A stretch of 64,000 nucleotides of DNA from the NCBI RefSeq assembly GCF_027744825.2, contig NC_071335.1:16558501-16622500 (forward strand), given 5' to 3'. The notes beneath the pieces are model-generated. The model was not told where the DNA came from and made no database searches. It worked only from the letters and a program-made list of their open reading frames with translations. A program made the translations under genes and the position numbers. Below, in pieces: positions 14,432 through 25,298 of the stretch. The DNA is from Synchiropus splendidus. Its lineage: Eukaryota; Chordata; Actinopteri; Syngnathiformes; Callionymidae. The first letter of the stretch is position 1. Every line of letters begins with the position of its first letter.

Positions 14432-17400
14432 TTAGGAATCCTCACTGGGACCAATTAGACAGAGTGTCACCGGAGTCTTGAGGAATTGGTGTTCTTGGGA
14501 GTCCCTCTGAGAATTTACTCTGAACTGCCCTCTTTTGGGTTTCAGCAGTCGCTCGCTGGAGTCGCTGTTCTTGTGTCCGGTAGATACACTCCCCTGGTTA
14601 CACTCGCTGCCGACTTCTGAGCGAGAACATAGAAGTCAGAGAACAACGTTTCTGGTAGGTATTTGAAGTGGAATCCTTTCAATATTGAATATTAATATCA
14701 CTGCACTTGGCACATAATACAACAGCACTGTTATGCATGTGTGTTTGAGCAAGATAGAGCAGTGTTAGAAGCAGTTTAAAAGCAGTAAAACTCACATGAC
14801 CTCTTCCTCTCCAGTTGCTTCCGTGTAGCAGCCGAAATAAACTTCTTCCCTCCAGAAGCACGTGTGGGGACAGCCTGAGCACAAAAGCACACGTTACACA
14901 TTGCACTGTATAAGGCTGGAAAATGGTTTATTATTTGACAGGGAGCTCATATAAGGGACAAAAAAGGTCAGGACTTTGACGCATCACTCACTGCAGACAG
15001 CACACTAACCTCATCCTTCAGCAGTTTTTAAACAAACCCAGACTGTAACCAACCTGACGCCTGAACTGCTTCTCTCTCAGCAGCTCTCTGTCCAAGCTGA
15101 TCAGCTGCATCTTCTCCTCGACCGACAGGCTAAAGAATATGTCGTAAACTTCGTAGCGTAAAGCTTGTAGCTGAAAAAGAATGACACAGCGGGTGACATG
15201 AGGGTGAGGGAGGTGAACAGAGGGATGTTGTATTAGTACCTGCTGAGCAACTCTGGCCAGTAATATAGAGTCCTGTTTGCTATAAACCTCTCCACTGCAG
15301 GAACTTTGCTGCTGGAATCCCAGAAGAAAGGTCTGCATATCCTGAAATGTAGCATAGTACGTAGTATGTGTGAGCATTGAAAGACATAAACAAATGAACT
15401 GAATGGATTTTATATAAAAGAATGAGCAGAAAGTTGTCCAAATGCATTTGGAATATAACTAAAAAGGCTCTCGTGCGGACTTGGGACATCTGTGTTATCG
15501 TCCAATCCAATCTCTGAACGCCTCTGCATGCTAATCATTTTTATTTGTTTTATGGCGGCGCCGACAGATGTGGTCTTCACTCACCCCAACGGTGCGCACC
15601 AGCTGTGCCACCCGCTCCGTTTTGAAAAGCCTGCGAGTTAGGAAACCTTTCACAGCTGCCAACAGCAGGGGGCGGTGGTGCTCCGGGAGACAGACGGACG
15701 GCTGGAGCGGAGAAAGAGCGATGAGCAGGTGAATAATGAGAACTGGAGGGCAGGACAGAGGAGAATGCTAATTCTATCAATGACAACCAATTAATTTCCT
15801 GCATGGACTCTCAAGGTCTTATGGCTGACATCTGTTTAGCAAATCAACCCGCGTGGACGTGCAGCTTGTAGATATCATGGAGAATAAAAGGCATCAGCTC
15901 TGGATGCTTTGTCACTCACTTGTTGAATCTGAACTATACATTAAAAGAAGGTAGGTGACTGTAGTTTGTGCCAGTCAGTGATAAAATTCAAACCTTCAAG
16001 GGTGAGTATTTGTTGCTCTCACGGGGGGCTCAACCAAACAATAAGTTAAATGAAACAGATGACAAAAAAGCGGCTTTTCATATCAGCAGCATGACTGAAC
16101 AAATAAGATAATAGTACCCGAGAGTGGGCAGCAGAGGTCACCTTGTCCTCAAGACGTGAGCACGGCAAGGATACGCTCCGGGGGAGACCGCAACGCATGG
16201 TCAAAGCCTAGGAAGGTGACAGACGTACGGTTAGAGGAAAACAGTCAAGATGTGTGTGTGTGTGTAAAGGAATGCCGGCATACATTTGGGAACGGACAAG
16301 GTCAGAAAATATCCAATTGGAAAGGATGGCAAATGAGGCAGAAGGAAGAAATTAATTGAGGGTACAGAGAAAGAGACAGAAGGGACCTGGAAGATAAAAA
16401 CGACAAGAGGACACAGTGGCGGTGAGACAAGACAAAAAAAAAAACACAAGCGGTATGAGGCAAAACAAAAGGGAGGAATAAGAAAATGGGAAAAAAAAAG
16501 GGAGGGGGGGGAGGAGGGCGGGGGCCATTAGCCGTGGCACTTGGCGGGACTATCTGGCACTTAACCACAGACGCTCATGAATTAAACAAATTATCCTTTT
16601 CTCTTCTGTGTCAAGTCCCTCGCTCCTCTCTTTCCTCTACCACAGTCCGGCCAGACGGCTCGCTCTCGTCTCATCGCAATTGACGGAGAGAGGGGAAGAA
16701 AAAAAAGAAACTTTTTATTTAACAGATTACAGTAATTATACTGTGGTAAGGGACAGACAAATTAAACTGAGACTGTGATTAATAGTGCAAGGACACCGAC
16801 CAAGAACAAATAGAGAGCCATGCTGTAGATACAGGACCTGGAAGCCAAAGAACAGCAGGCGCCCTTGGAGAGCGCCCGCGCGCGCTCTCTCAGACAGAGA
16901 GACCACGCCAGCACGCCTTTTAGGGAGGTAATGAAACACTAATGTCCGCACCCCTGTGTTTATTTTGCCCTGAGGAAGTCTGCTGTCCATCTTATGGATG
17001 CACACAAATAAGGTCTCCAGGAGCACCTTTTGTTACAAGGATGCGAAGATCTCTGGAGTTCAATTTAATGAGCCTGTAAATCAAAAGTGAAGTTTGGCCG
17101 CTGTAAAGTGCGATTGCACCAAATACTGCTTCATCTGTCGACGAGTAGCTGATGCAATTTGGTGCAAGACACAGACTGAGGAAATACCAACATGGCGTTG
17201 TTGGTGTGAGGATCACTAGTTCAGAGGCTAGTAGCCGTTCAGTCATGCAGGAAAGAGGTCTCACCTGGAGTAAGTCTCTCTGCTGTCTCCTGTGCTCATC
17301 CTGCAAGGCTCGGATCTGCTCAGCGTGGATCTGTTTCAGCAGCTCTATTGGGTCCCCCTGACGCTCACATCCTCCCAAAGCTGGGAAAACCAGGAAGAAC

Positions 17401-20400
17401 ATTGGTACGTTGCTAATGAGCAATATTATTTTATTTATATTTTTGTTTCATCCAACACCACCTGAGCTGTAGCTCTGGATGCAACAAGCGTTTTGTGTGG
17501 TTCTCTTTTATGTATCTAGTTTCTACTTATTTTTCTGTTGACAATTTACAGTTAGCTCCACCACCATGTTAGTTCACATCACAACACTTTATGTTCCTGA
17601 TTCCGATTTTCCAGTTTACAGTCGAGTAAAAGCAGTGACCCTTGCTGTCATTGTTCTCAGATTGAAATGTTCTGTTAATATTTCTATTGTTTTATGGTAT
17701 GATTTATAGAGGACTATACAAGAAACAGAGGAACTATAAAGCCAACCTCTTGTAAATATTAATAATCAACGCTTGGAAGAGTTGTCAATCAAAACTAAAC
17801 TCCAGTTCTTTAGCTAACTTCACCCCAGCTCACGTGAGGATTGAATTTCAACATGAGAATTTCAACACACTGGCGTCATCCTTACCTCGGTTCAAATCAG
17901 GTGTGGCCATCAAAAAAGCCTCAGAAGTGGCATCTGCACGTCTGTGTTGAATCTCCTCTGCCTCGTTCATGAGAAGCCTCCGTTTCACCTTCAACGTCCC
18001 GCTCTCAACCCCAGCACTGCTGTCCGGGGTCAGGTGCATCTCATCACGGTGCTGAGTGATGGATCCCACATCAGATCTGGACGATCGTTCAGATGGTTTA
18101 TTCACACCACATGACTGGTCGAGGGCCATCGAGGAGGAATCGTAATCGTCACCAGAAAGTGCTCCAGCAGTGACTTCCACTGGATTTCTAAAAACATCAG
18201 GCACACACTTCCACTGCGCAGCAGACAGTTTGTGTTTGTGCTGCTGCAGGTTGGAGCTGATGTGGAGACCAGCACCTACTTTTGTCAGTTGTTTTTTCCT
18301 CTCCTTGGCGATGTTCTTGACCAGCAATAGCTCTGATACATTTAATGACTCACAAGCACCTTCACTGTCAAACCTTCGTTCTTGTCTTGATTCCTCATCG
18401 ATGCTAAAAGGACGTTCTCCTGGAATTTTTGATGGCACCCCGGCCCACTCTGCACAGTTTTGGCTGCCAGAGTCCATTCCTTCATCGCAGTCGCTACAGG
18501 TTCCAGGTCTGCGCCACTCATCAGTTTGACCTTCAGCGTTTGTGACCGCCGTGGATTCTACATCAGAAATAACCTCTGGACCAGACAGCTCAGACTCTAC
18601 TAGGTTTGTGTGCAGTGAACTTTGAGACAGTTGCTGCGTTTCATTGGCTTCCACTCCACCTGCAGAGTTCTCAGAGTTTTCACGTTCCATCCTGCTGCTT
18701 TCATCAACAACCTGGAGCTGGTCAAAACTTATTTTCTCACACAAGATGTCCGATCCCCCAACACTCTTTGAGAACGTGGGGGCCAAAATAGGAGGAAACC
18801 TCCGAACTTTGGAAAAGAATTTCGGGTGAGGGTCGCTTGGTTCACTCTTCATCTTAAATGGTTCTTGGATCAGGGAGGTTTTGGGTTGGTCCTCATTTAT
18901 GCCTAGCGGCGTAATGTTCAGTTTATTATTTTTGAGGGTCATTGAGGAAGGAAGGGTCTTTCTCTTCTCTTTGAGAGTCTTTCGCCATTCACTAACAGCC
19001 TTCTTATAGAGGATGTGGTCATTCTCTTTATCCGAGTGGCTCAGTTCCCTGGATCTCTCCTGGGTCTTGCTGTTTTTGGCCTGGTTCCTGAGCATCCTTT
19101 GCTGCCGTCTGTATTCCTGGGATTTCTGAAGCAAAGCCTGTAAGCTCCGACGTTGAGGTTTTTCAGGCGGTTGTAAATCTTGTAGTTCCTGTCTGTGCAT
19201 AGATACTGAATTTCCTGAGATTTTAGTGATATTCTGAGCAGGGATGGCACAGGGCTGACGGTCTGAAGTAGGCGTGTCGGACGGGATGTCACATTCAAGC
19301 CCTGTAGAAGTAGATGCATTATCACAGGCCGTGTCCTTGGCAGCTTCTTCAAAATAATGGTTGTTCTTGAATGAGCTCGAGCAAATGTCTCTAACAGCTA
19401 TGTAGTCACTACCAAAGGAGAATTCTTCACCACTCCTCTCCAATTCCTCTGCATCAAGAGGTGGATAGTTGATAATGTTTGGTATTTGGGCCATTGTGTC
19501 TAAGGAGCTGCTACCATAAAACTCATCCATATCATGTGACTGTTCAGACGAACCAAATCCCAGGAACTGCTTCTGAAGATCACCTATCTCAGAAAAATCA
19601 CTTCCACCTTCGGGTTGACTGGCATCACCAGCGGATAGTGACAAGCAACTTGCATCGTTGAGTAAACTTGACTGATTGTCTTGTTGGCCATCAGGGTGCT
19701 TTCTAAGGACTTCATTGTCGTTTTGAGAACTCACACTTGTGGCAAATAAGGCACTAGATGTGGATGACAACTGAGAGGCACCTTCTTTCCCATGAATCGT
19801 AGAAGGCAGATTCTTGTTCATCAACGATTCATCAGTAGTGTTGTGAGACAAAGCGCTGTTGCCCAAGTTCAGTTCCTGAAGAAAGTTGTCCAAGGACGGT
19901 GAATTTCTTAGCTGTAAGAGAACAAAATTCAAATTGAAATAAAGTAACACATCACAAGATTGTCTACATTACAGGAGACACATAGCCAACAGCCCCTCAT
20001 ACATACAGACATGGCATTGCCAAATGGTGGTACCACTCACCTGCACGGTGTCCAGAACATTTTGCACAAAAGCTTTTATTTGCTTCTCTTTAATTGTTCT
20101 GTGGATACCAGTCTTCAGTGCAGCGTCTCTGTGCTGCTTCATCTCCTCCCGCTGCTCATCCGAGAGCTGCCACAAGACACAGACAATATTACCAAGTGGT
20201 TTATTGCGACCTTCTTCTTCTTCTTATCCTTTCGGCTTCTCCCTTCAAGGGTAGCCACAGTGGATCATCTTCCTCCATCTCACCCTGTCCTCTGCTTCCT
20301 CTTCTCTCAAACCTACAAACTTCATGTCCTCCTTCACCACCTCCATAAATCTCCTCTTTGACCTTCCTCTCCACCTTCTGCCTGGCAGTTCCAACCTCAA

Positions 20401-21231
20401 CATCTTCCTACCAATGTACTGGCTTTCTCTCCTCTGTCCATGTCCAAACCATCTCCATCGAGCCTCTCTGACTTTGTCTCCTAAACACCTGACATGTGCT
20501 GTCCCTCTGATCTACTGCTTCCTGATCCTATCCATCCTGCTCACTCCCAGAGAGAAGCTCAGCATCTTCATCTCTGCTACCTCCAGCTCTGCCTCCTGAC
20601 TTTTCCTCAGTGCCACTGTTTCCAAACCATACAACATTGCTGGCTGACCACCGTTTTGTTTTTGTTTTTCCCTTACATCCTTGCTGACACCCTTTTGTCA
20701 CACATCACACCTGACACTTTTCTCCAATGATTCAATCCTGCCTGCACCCGCTTCTTTCTCACACTCTCCATCACCCTGGACAGTTGAGCCTAATTATGTC
20801 TAAGCCCCCCACCACCTTCTTTATCTCTCCATCCTGTAACTTCACCTGTCCACTTGGCTCCCTCTCATTCACACATATGTATTCCGTCTTACTGCAGCTA
20901 ACCTTCATTCCTCTCCTTTCTAAGGCAAACCTCCACCTCTCTAGCTTATCTTCCACTTGCTCCCTGCTCTCACCACAGATCACAATGTCATCTGCGTGCG
21001 TGTGGGACCCTAATTCTGAAATCAATGCGTCATGATAAATATATCTTAACTCTTAAATATTCTGTTACTTTGAACCAAAACTTGAGCAACAGAGTACATT
21101 CATACCAGCGGTGGTAGTATCGCCCTTCCATGGAAGCGGATAACAGAGGGCCTTGGCGATGGGTTGGAGTTCTCCTTACTCATCCTCAGGTGGTTCAGGC
21201 GAGAATGTACAAACTTCTCGAAATCCTCCAT
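14432..21231 (-). CDS. ccp110: Centriolar coiled-coil protein of 110 kDa (CP110) family
   Basis: CP110 caps the distal end of centrioles, limits their length and suppresses cilia; it works with CEP97 and calmodulin. Exons: 21231-21106, 20166-20041, 19911-17886 (one 2-kb exon), 17380-17265, 15701-15585, 15341-15240, 15170-15054, 14874-14796, 14613-14432; about 996 residues, against about 1,000 in human. The N-terminus MEDFEKF...VIRFHGRAILPPL matches the human EEYEKF...LIRFHGVAILSPL block, followed by EMKQHRDAALK. The large exon is Ser/Asp/Glu-rich with low conservation. Coiled coil: LLKQIHAEQIRALQDEHRRQQ. The C-terminal block has KGFLTRRLFKTERVAQL and LRYEVYDIFFSLSVEEKMQL, matching human AKGFLTRRL and LYGIHDIFF. 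The last junction uses a NAGNAG acceptor (findings). Intron 1 holds a LINE. Human CCP110 is not linked to SIRT7/MAFG, so this may be a relocated copy or a teleost paralogue; extra exons between 15.7 and 17.3 kb cannot be excluded. Confidence 0.85.
16496..16526 (+). repeat. G-rich tract, potential G-quadruplex
   Basis: An A-run is followed by four or more G-runs (GGGAGGGGGGGGAGGAGGG then CGGGGG) in a CP110 intron, inside a longer purine-rich stretch (about 16330-16526). On the CP110 sense strand it is C-rich. Confidence 0.5.
17441..17758 (+). repeat. Unnamed dispersed repeat, copy B
   Basis: Direct-orientation relative of 12762-13092, in the CP110 intron between the 2-kb exon and the next exon. 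It differs by small indels (for example an added CACCTGAG near the start) but keeps the same ends. It is not next to a LINE, so the repeat moved or duplicated independently of the LINE. Confidence 0.75.
20206..21025 (-). mobile_element. LINE 3' fragment in CP110 intron 1
   Basis: Read on the minus strand this begins in the reverse-transcriptase catalytic block (ADDIVICGES, then LERRGMKVSCSKTEY). It continues through [23 protein letters not shown]-like and GRRWRGRSKRRF-like blocks to a 3' tail of GAA repeats (plus strand CTTCTTCTTCTTC at about 20206). It shares its stop after RIRKQ and upstream indels with the copy at 12.06-12.74 kb. Same transcriptional orientation as CP110. Confidence 0.8.
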
Positions 21232-21560
21232 GTAGTCACATTAAAAGGCGGTGGTGTGTAACTTCGAACATTTGACAGTTGCTAACGTACAATGTTCTTT
21301 TCCGACAGTGCTCCCAACTAAGTAAAGAGTCATGTATTTGACCACCATGTGCAACAATAAATTGAAATCTAAAGAAACGCCAGGATTAGCGCCACCATTA
21401 ACGACACCTTTGAAATATTCAAAGTAGATTCAGAATGTAGCCGAGAGAGCTAACCAAAACAAACCGCCGTTTCGCCCGCCTCTCTTTCCGGCTGTTGCCG
21501 CTTTGGACATAGTAGTAAAACAAGGAGCGGATTTAGAACCGGATCGTTTCACTGAGGCGA
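21232..21560 (-). promoter_or_regulatory. CP110 promoter region
   Basis: Sequence upstream of the CP110 ATG becomes CpG-richer at about 21460-21560. It contains TTTCGCCCGCC (about 21470-21480), an E2F-like GC box, which would fit a cell-cycle gene. This is motif-level evidence only. The stretch 21560-21940 shows nothing but a T-run at about 21840-21857. Confidence 0.4.
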
Positions 21561-21939
21561 ACACTACGCCAATTTATGTAATTTTCAGTTTAACAACAAA
21601 GTCAACCACAATTTCACTTAATCGGAGTTAAACGAAACAGAACAATTGTCACTACTTTCCATAGAGATAAAAAGATATGGCCTCTTCAAACACAAAAAAT
21701 AAAAATAAAAAATCCAGTCCGGTTGTTCCGAATACTGGCTAATCCGCGTAAACAAAGACAGCGAAGCCGCGTCTCTTCATGCACTACTACTGCTTCTACT
21801 ATTACCACAAAAATAGTAAGTTAGTACACAGTGACAAATGTTTTTTTTTTTTTTTTCAAACAAACCTGTGATCACAAACTTTCAAGTTTGCAAACAAGTT
21901 TAGTGAAGGAAAATAAATAATCTTGACACATCACCAACA

Positions 21940-24900
21940 GTTCTTTTTAAACATTTTTATTGGTCATATACAAAATAAAATAAGCTGTTTATTAACAAAC
22001 ATACATTATATACAGGAATAAATTAAAGATACATCAGACTGGTGATAAAACTCCATGAATCCCATTAGCTTGCCATCATCACTTAACTGTGTATCTACAA
22101 ATTGCAGAAAAAGAAAAACAATAATTTAATAGAAGATAAATACTTACAATGAGAGTCACATTATAAGTGTTTTTCTGTCGAAAACACACAAGGATTTATT
22201 ACAGTCCAAACTGAGAATTACAAAACACAGCTTTTTAGTTTGGTGGGCCGCATGGGAATTACCCACATTAAAATCAAACAGACTAATCTATAGACCGTCA
22301 TCATGTGTCGATGTGAGGATATTTTTTCAGCCCTCACATGCTTTCCATTGTGAACTGAGACAGTGCGAATACTACAATGTGAAGTCAACGTAACATAGAT
22401 GAAAGAGCACTACAGGAGGTAGCTTGGGATAGGAAGTAATCGACTGGTATGTTTAAAAAAAAAAGTCAGGTGGATCATTTGCTTCTATTGATCAGAGGCA
22501 GGTGGATGAGGAAGGGAAATTTAGTTAATAACACACTCATTGGTCATGCAGCATAAGCTGTTCATCATTCCCACCTTCCACAAGAGCAAGCAGACTGTAA
22601 AGGGCAAGGTGGGTGAAAAATGGTGTCGCAGCTCATGCGCATCCTCAACTTTCCCTTTGTGTAAATTATCATGAAATGTTTTTTATAGACGCTGCTGCCC
22701 GTAATCCTAATGAAACTTCTCCATTTAAAGGTGACCTCTGTATGAGCAGAGCAAAATAAAGTCAGCGTCTCACCAGAGACACTCCAACAACACTGGATTT
22801 TCACAAAGAAGACACAAACGTTACAACAATATCCCTTGAGTCTTATTCTTCAACGCCAAGTGCAGCTCATTTCTTCACACAAAACTAGTCCACAAAAGAA
22901 AACAGAACACAAGGTGATGTTGGTGACAAAAACGCAAATCACAATATACATAAAACATAACATAAAGCCATCTTCAGCTGAATCACATAACACGCTACCT
23001 GCACAACTTTATACAAATGACTATTGCCTTTTATGAAATCAATAGCTAACAGCAGCAAACATCAGGTTTACACAATATCCAGAAGGTAAAGAATAAATAG
23101 ATAAGGCGAACAAAACATGGTAGCTCAAATTCAACGCGATACAAACACACAAGAAAATATAAAGAAAATAACAAAAAATAAATAGATTGTTTTTGGTTTT
23201 AAACTACACATTTACTGTTCAACTGATTTTGGACATAATCTTTCTCTTGATAATGGGCTGGCGTTCACGCAACATAAAATGTCATTACCACTGTTGCTGC
23301 ACAAACAGTACGTTTAAATTGCAGTTTATTTAAAAAGTTACTTTTTTCTTCACATTTGGACAAGCATGACGACTAGGCTTACTTTTATCTTTGTAAACAT
23401 AAATACAACTGATCATCTTTCCTGACACCTGCACATTGATGAAACAAATACATTAAATACAGAAATAAAAATGCATACAGCAACAAAAAAGGTATTTTAT
23501 CACACATTCTTATGAAAAGCAGTAGTTTTTTTTCAGTAACATTTTTTTGTGACTATATAACGTGAACCATTTACAACACTGCAAAGACCATATTGACACC
23601 AGACAGGTCTAATAGGAAGTATGAGCCTTCCGTGGATGGTTTTATTAAAATCATAAATACACATTAATCTTAAACAGAGCTGCAGACGGACTGATTATGC
23701 CGCAGTAAAAGTATTTCTGACTGGCATACGGTTACTAAAACAGAGTCTAGGTTGGAAGTCAGAGCAAATAAACAGTGAAAGATAGATATCTCATCACACG
23801 TCGACACAACCACCACACGCTAATTCACAGTTACACACATGTGCCTAGTCACAAGGGAAAAGACAAAGCTATTTAGTAGTTAAGCCACTTTTGGTTCAAT
23901 TGCAAAATAGAGACGTACTGTATATCAAACGGATTCATAAGGATTTTTACAGGTCATTAAAAACAATGCAAAGATATTCATCTTTATAAAACTCCAGACT
24001 ACGTAGATAAAGACTCTTTGTGTATGTAACAACATGACTTCTATTTATCATAAAGCTTATGACAAATGTGCCTGGAGATTTTGAAAAATGTTTGAAAGTA
24101 AAAATTTGAAATGCATATTAATATCAGTTGATCAATATTGCTGTCTATAGTTGCTGCTCATTTTTCCATTAGTGCGGATTTGATTATTAAAATTGGGGAT
24201 ATATTAAAAGAACACATAGTAACACGTGTTGCGTTTTCACTCCGCTACACTGTCGCTAAATAAGTGTTTACAGTACCGGAGCCATGACATGAAAGGGGGG
24301 GAAGAGCATGTTGTATGACTGAATTTATCCAAAACACCATTTTCTAAATCAGTTTCCAGGTTCATTTATCAGATGCTTCTTAAAAACTGCTACACATATA
24401 TGTGTGTCAATAGGTAATCCAACAGTGAGTACACAACATTCTGGCTTGAATGCATGACGCATCTCACTGAGCATGTGTGTATTTGCAAATTAACCCTTGA
24501 GCATTCCTAACTGCTGCGCGCACCTCTGCTACGCTTCATAAAGATGACCGTTTTCTGCCCCAGCACCTCTTCCTTCCACGACCTAATGAAGCTTTCCCTG
24601 AAAATACTCACAGAATGAGCTGAGGTCAGAAATGTTCAGTTCAGTCAGGTATTTACTTTAGACCCTTCACTGAATTACTTTGCAACACTGTAGCTCCTCG
24701 GACCATAGAAGCCAATTGAAATCACTTACACAGATAGAAATATCACAGAGGGGGTTGGACACAGACATAGAAAAAAATACAGCTAATCAAATATATCGAT
24801 ACCAAATAGAACACTTGTCACAGAATTTCACAGAATTCCTGATATACAACTATTCACACACAGAAAATACACTGTGGACCTCATGTGAATGACAACACAT

Positions 24901-25298
24901 CACAGTAGAAATACATTTTTGTGGAGGAGACATTGTCTGTCATACTTTTCTAAGGGTAACTTGTGGCTAGGTGGCGCTAGACAGGAGGTACAACCACTGG
25001 ACATCACTGGAAACCTGTCGGTCACTTTGAGCTGAGGGAAGCTCCAATGCTGGTTCTGGTTAGCCAGAGAAGCACAGGAAACACAAATGCTGATAAGAAA
25101 AATGGTGTAAAACGGCGCGGTGAACCTTGGAGCGAATGGATAGTTACACGTTTCAAGCTGATTTCAGTGACTGTAGGAATCCTGTGTCCACCGGCCACAT
25201 TATTACCTCAACAAAGTATTTCCCTTTCCGCTCTGATAAAAACCGCCCACTTTTTGAAGTCAGTCAAAGCTCCACCGGTGACCTCTCTCCTGCGTCCT
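21940..25298 (-). other. MAFG 3'UTR (about 3.3 kb)
   Basis: No exon-like open frame on either strand. AT-rich with an AATAAA in minus orientation (plus TTTATT, 21956-21961), which fits the end of a long MAFG 3'UTR. Mammalian MAFG also has a long 3'UTR. The open frames within it are short and unconserved in appearance. Confidence 0.55.
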
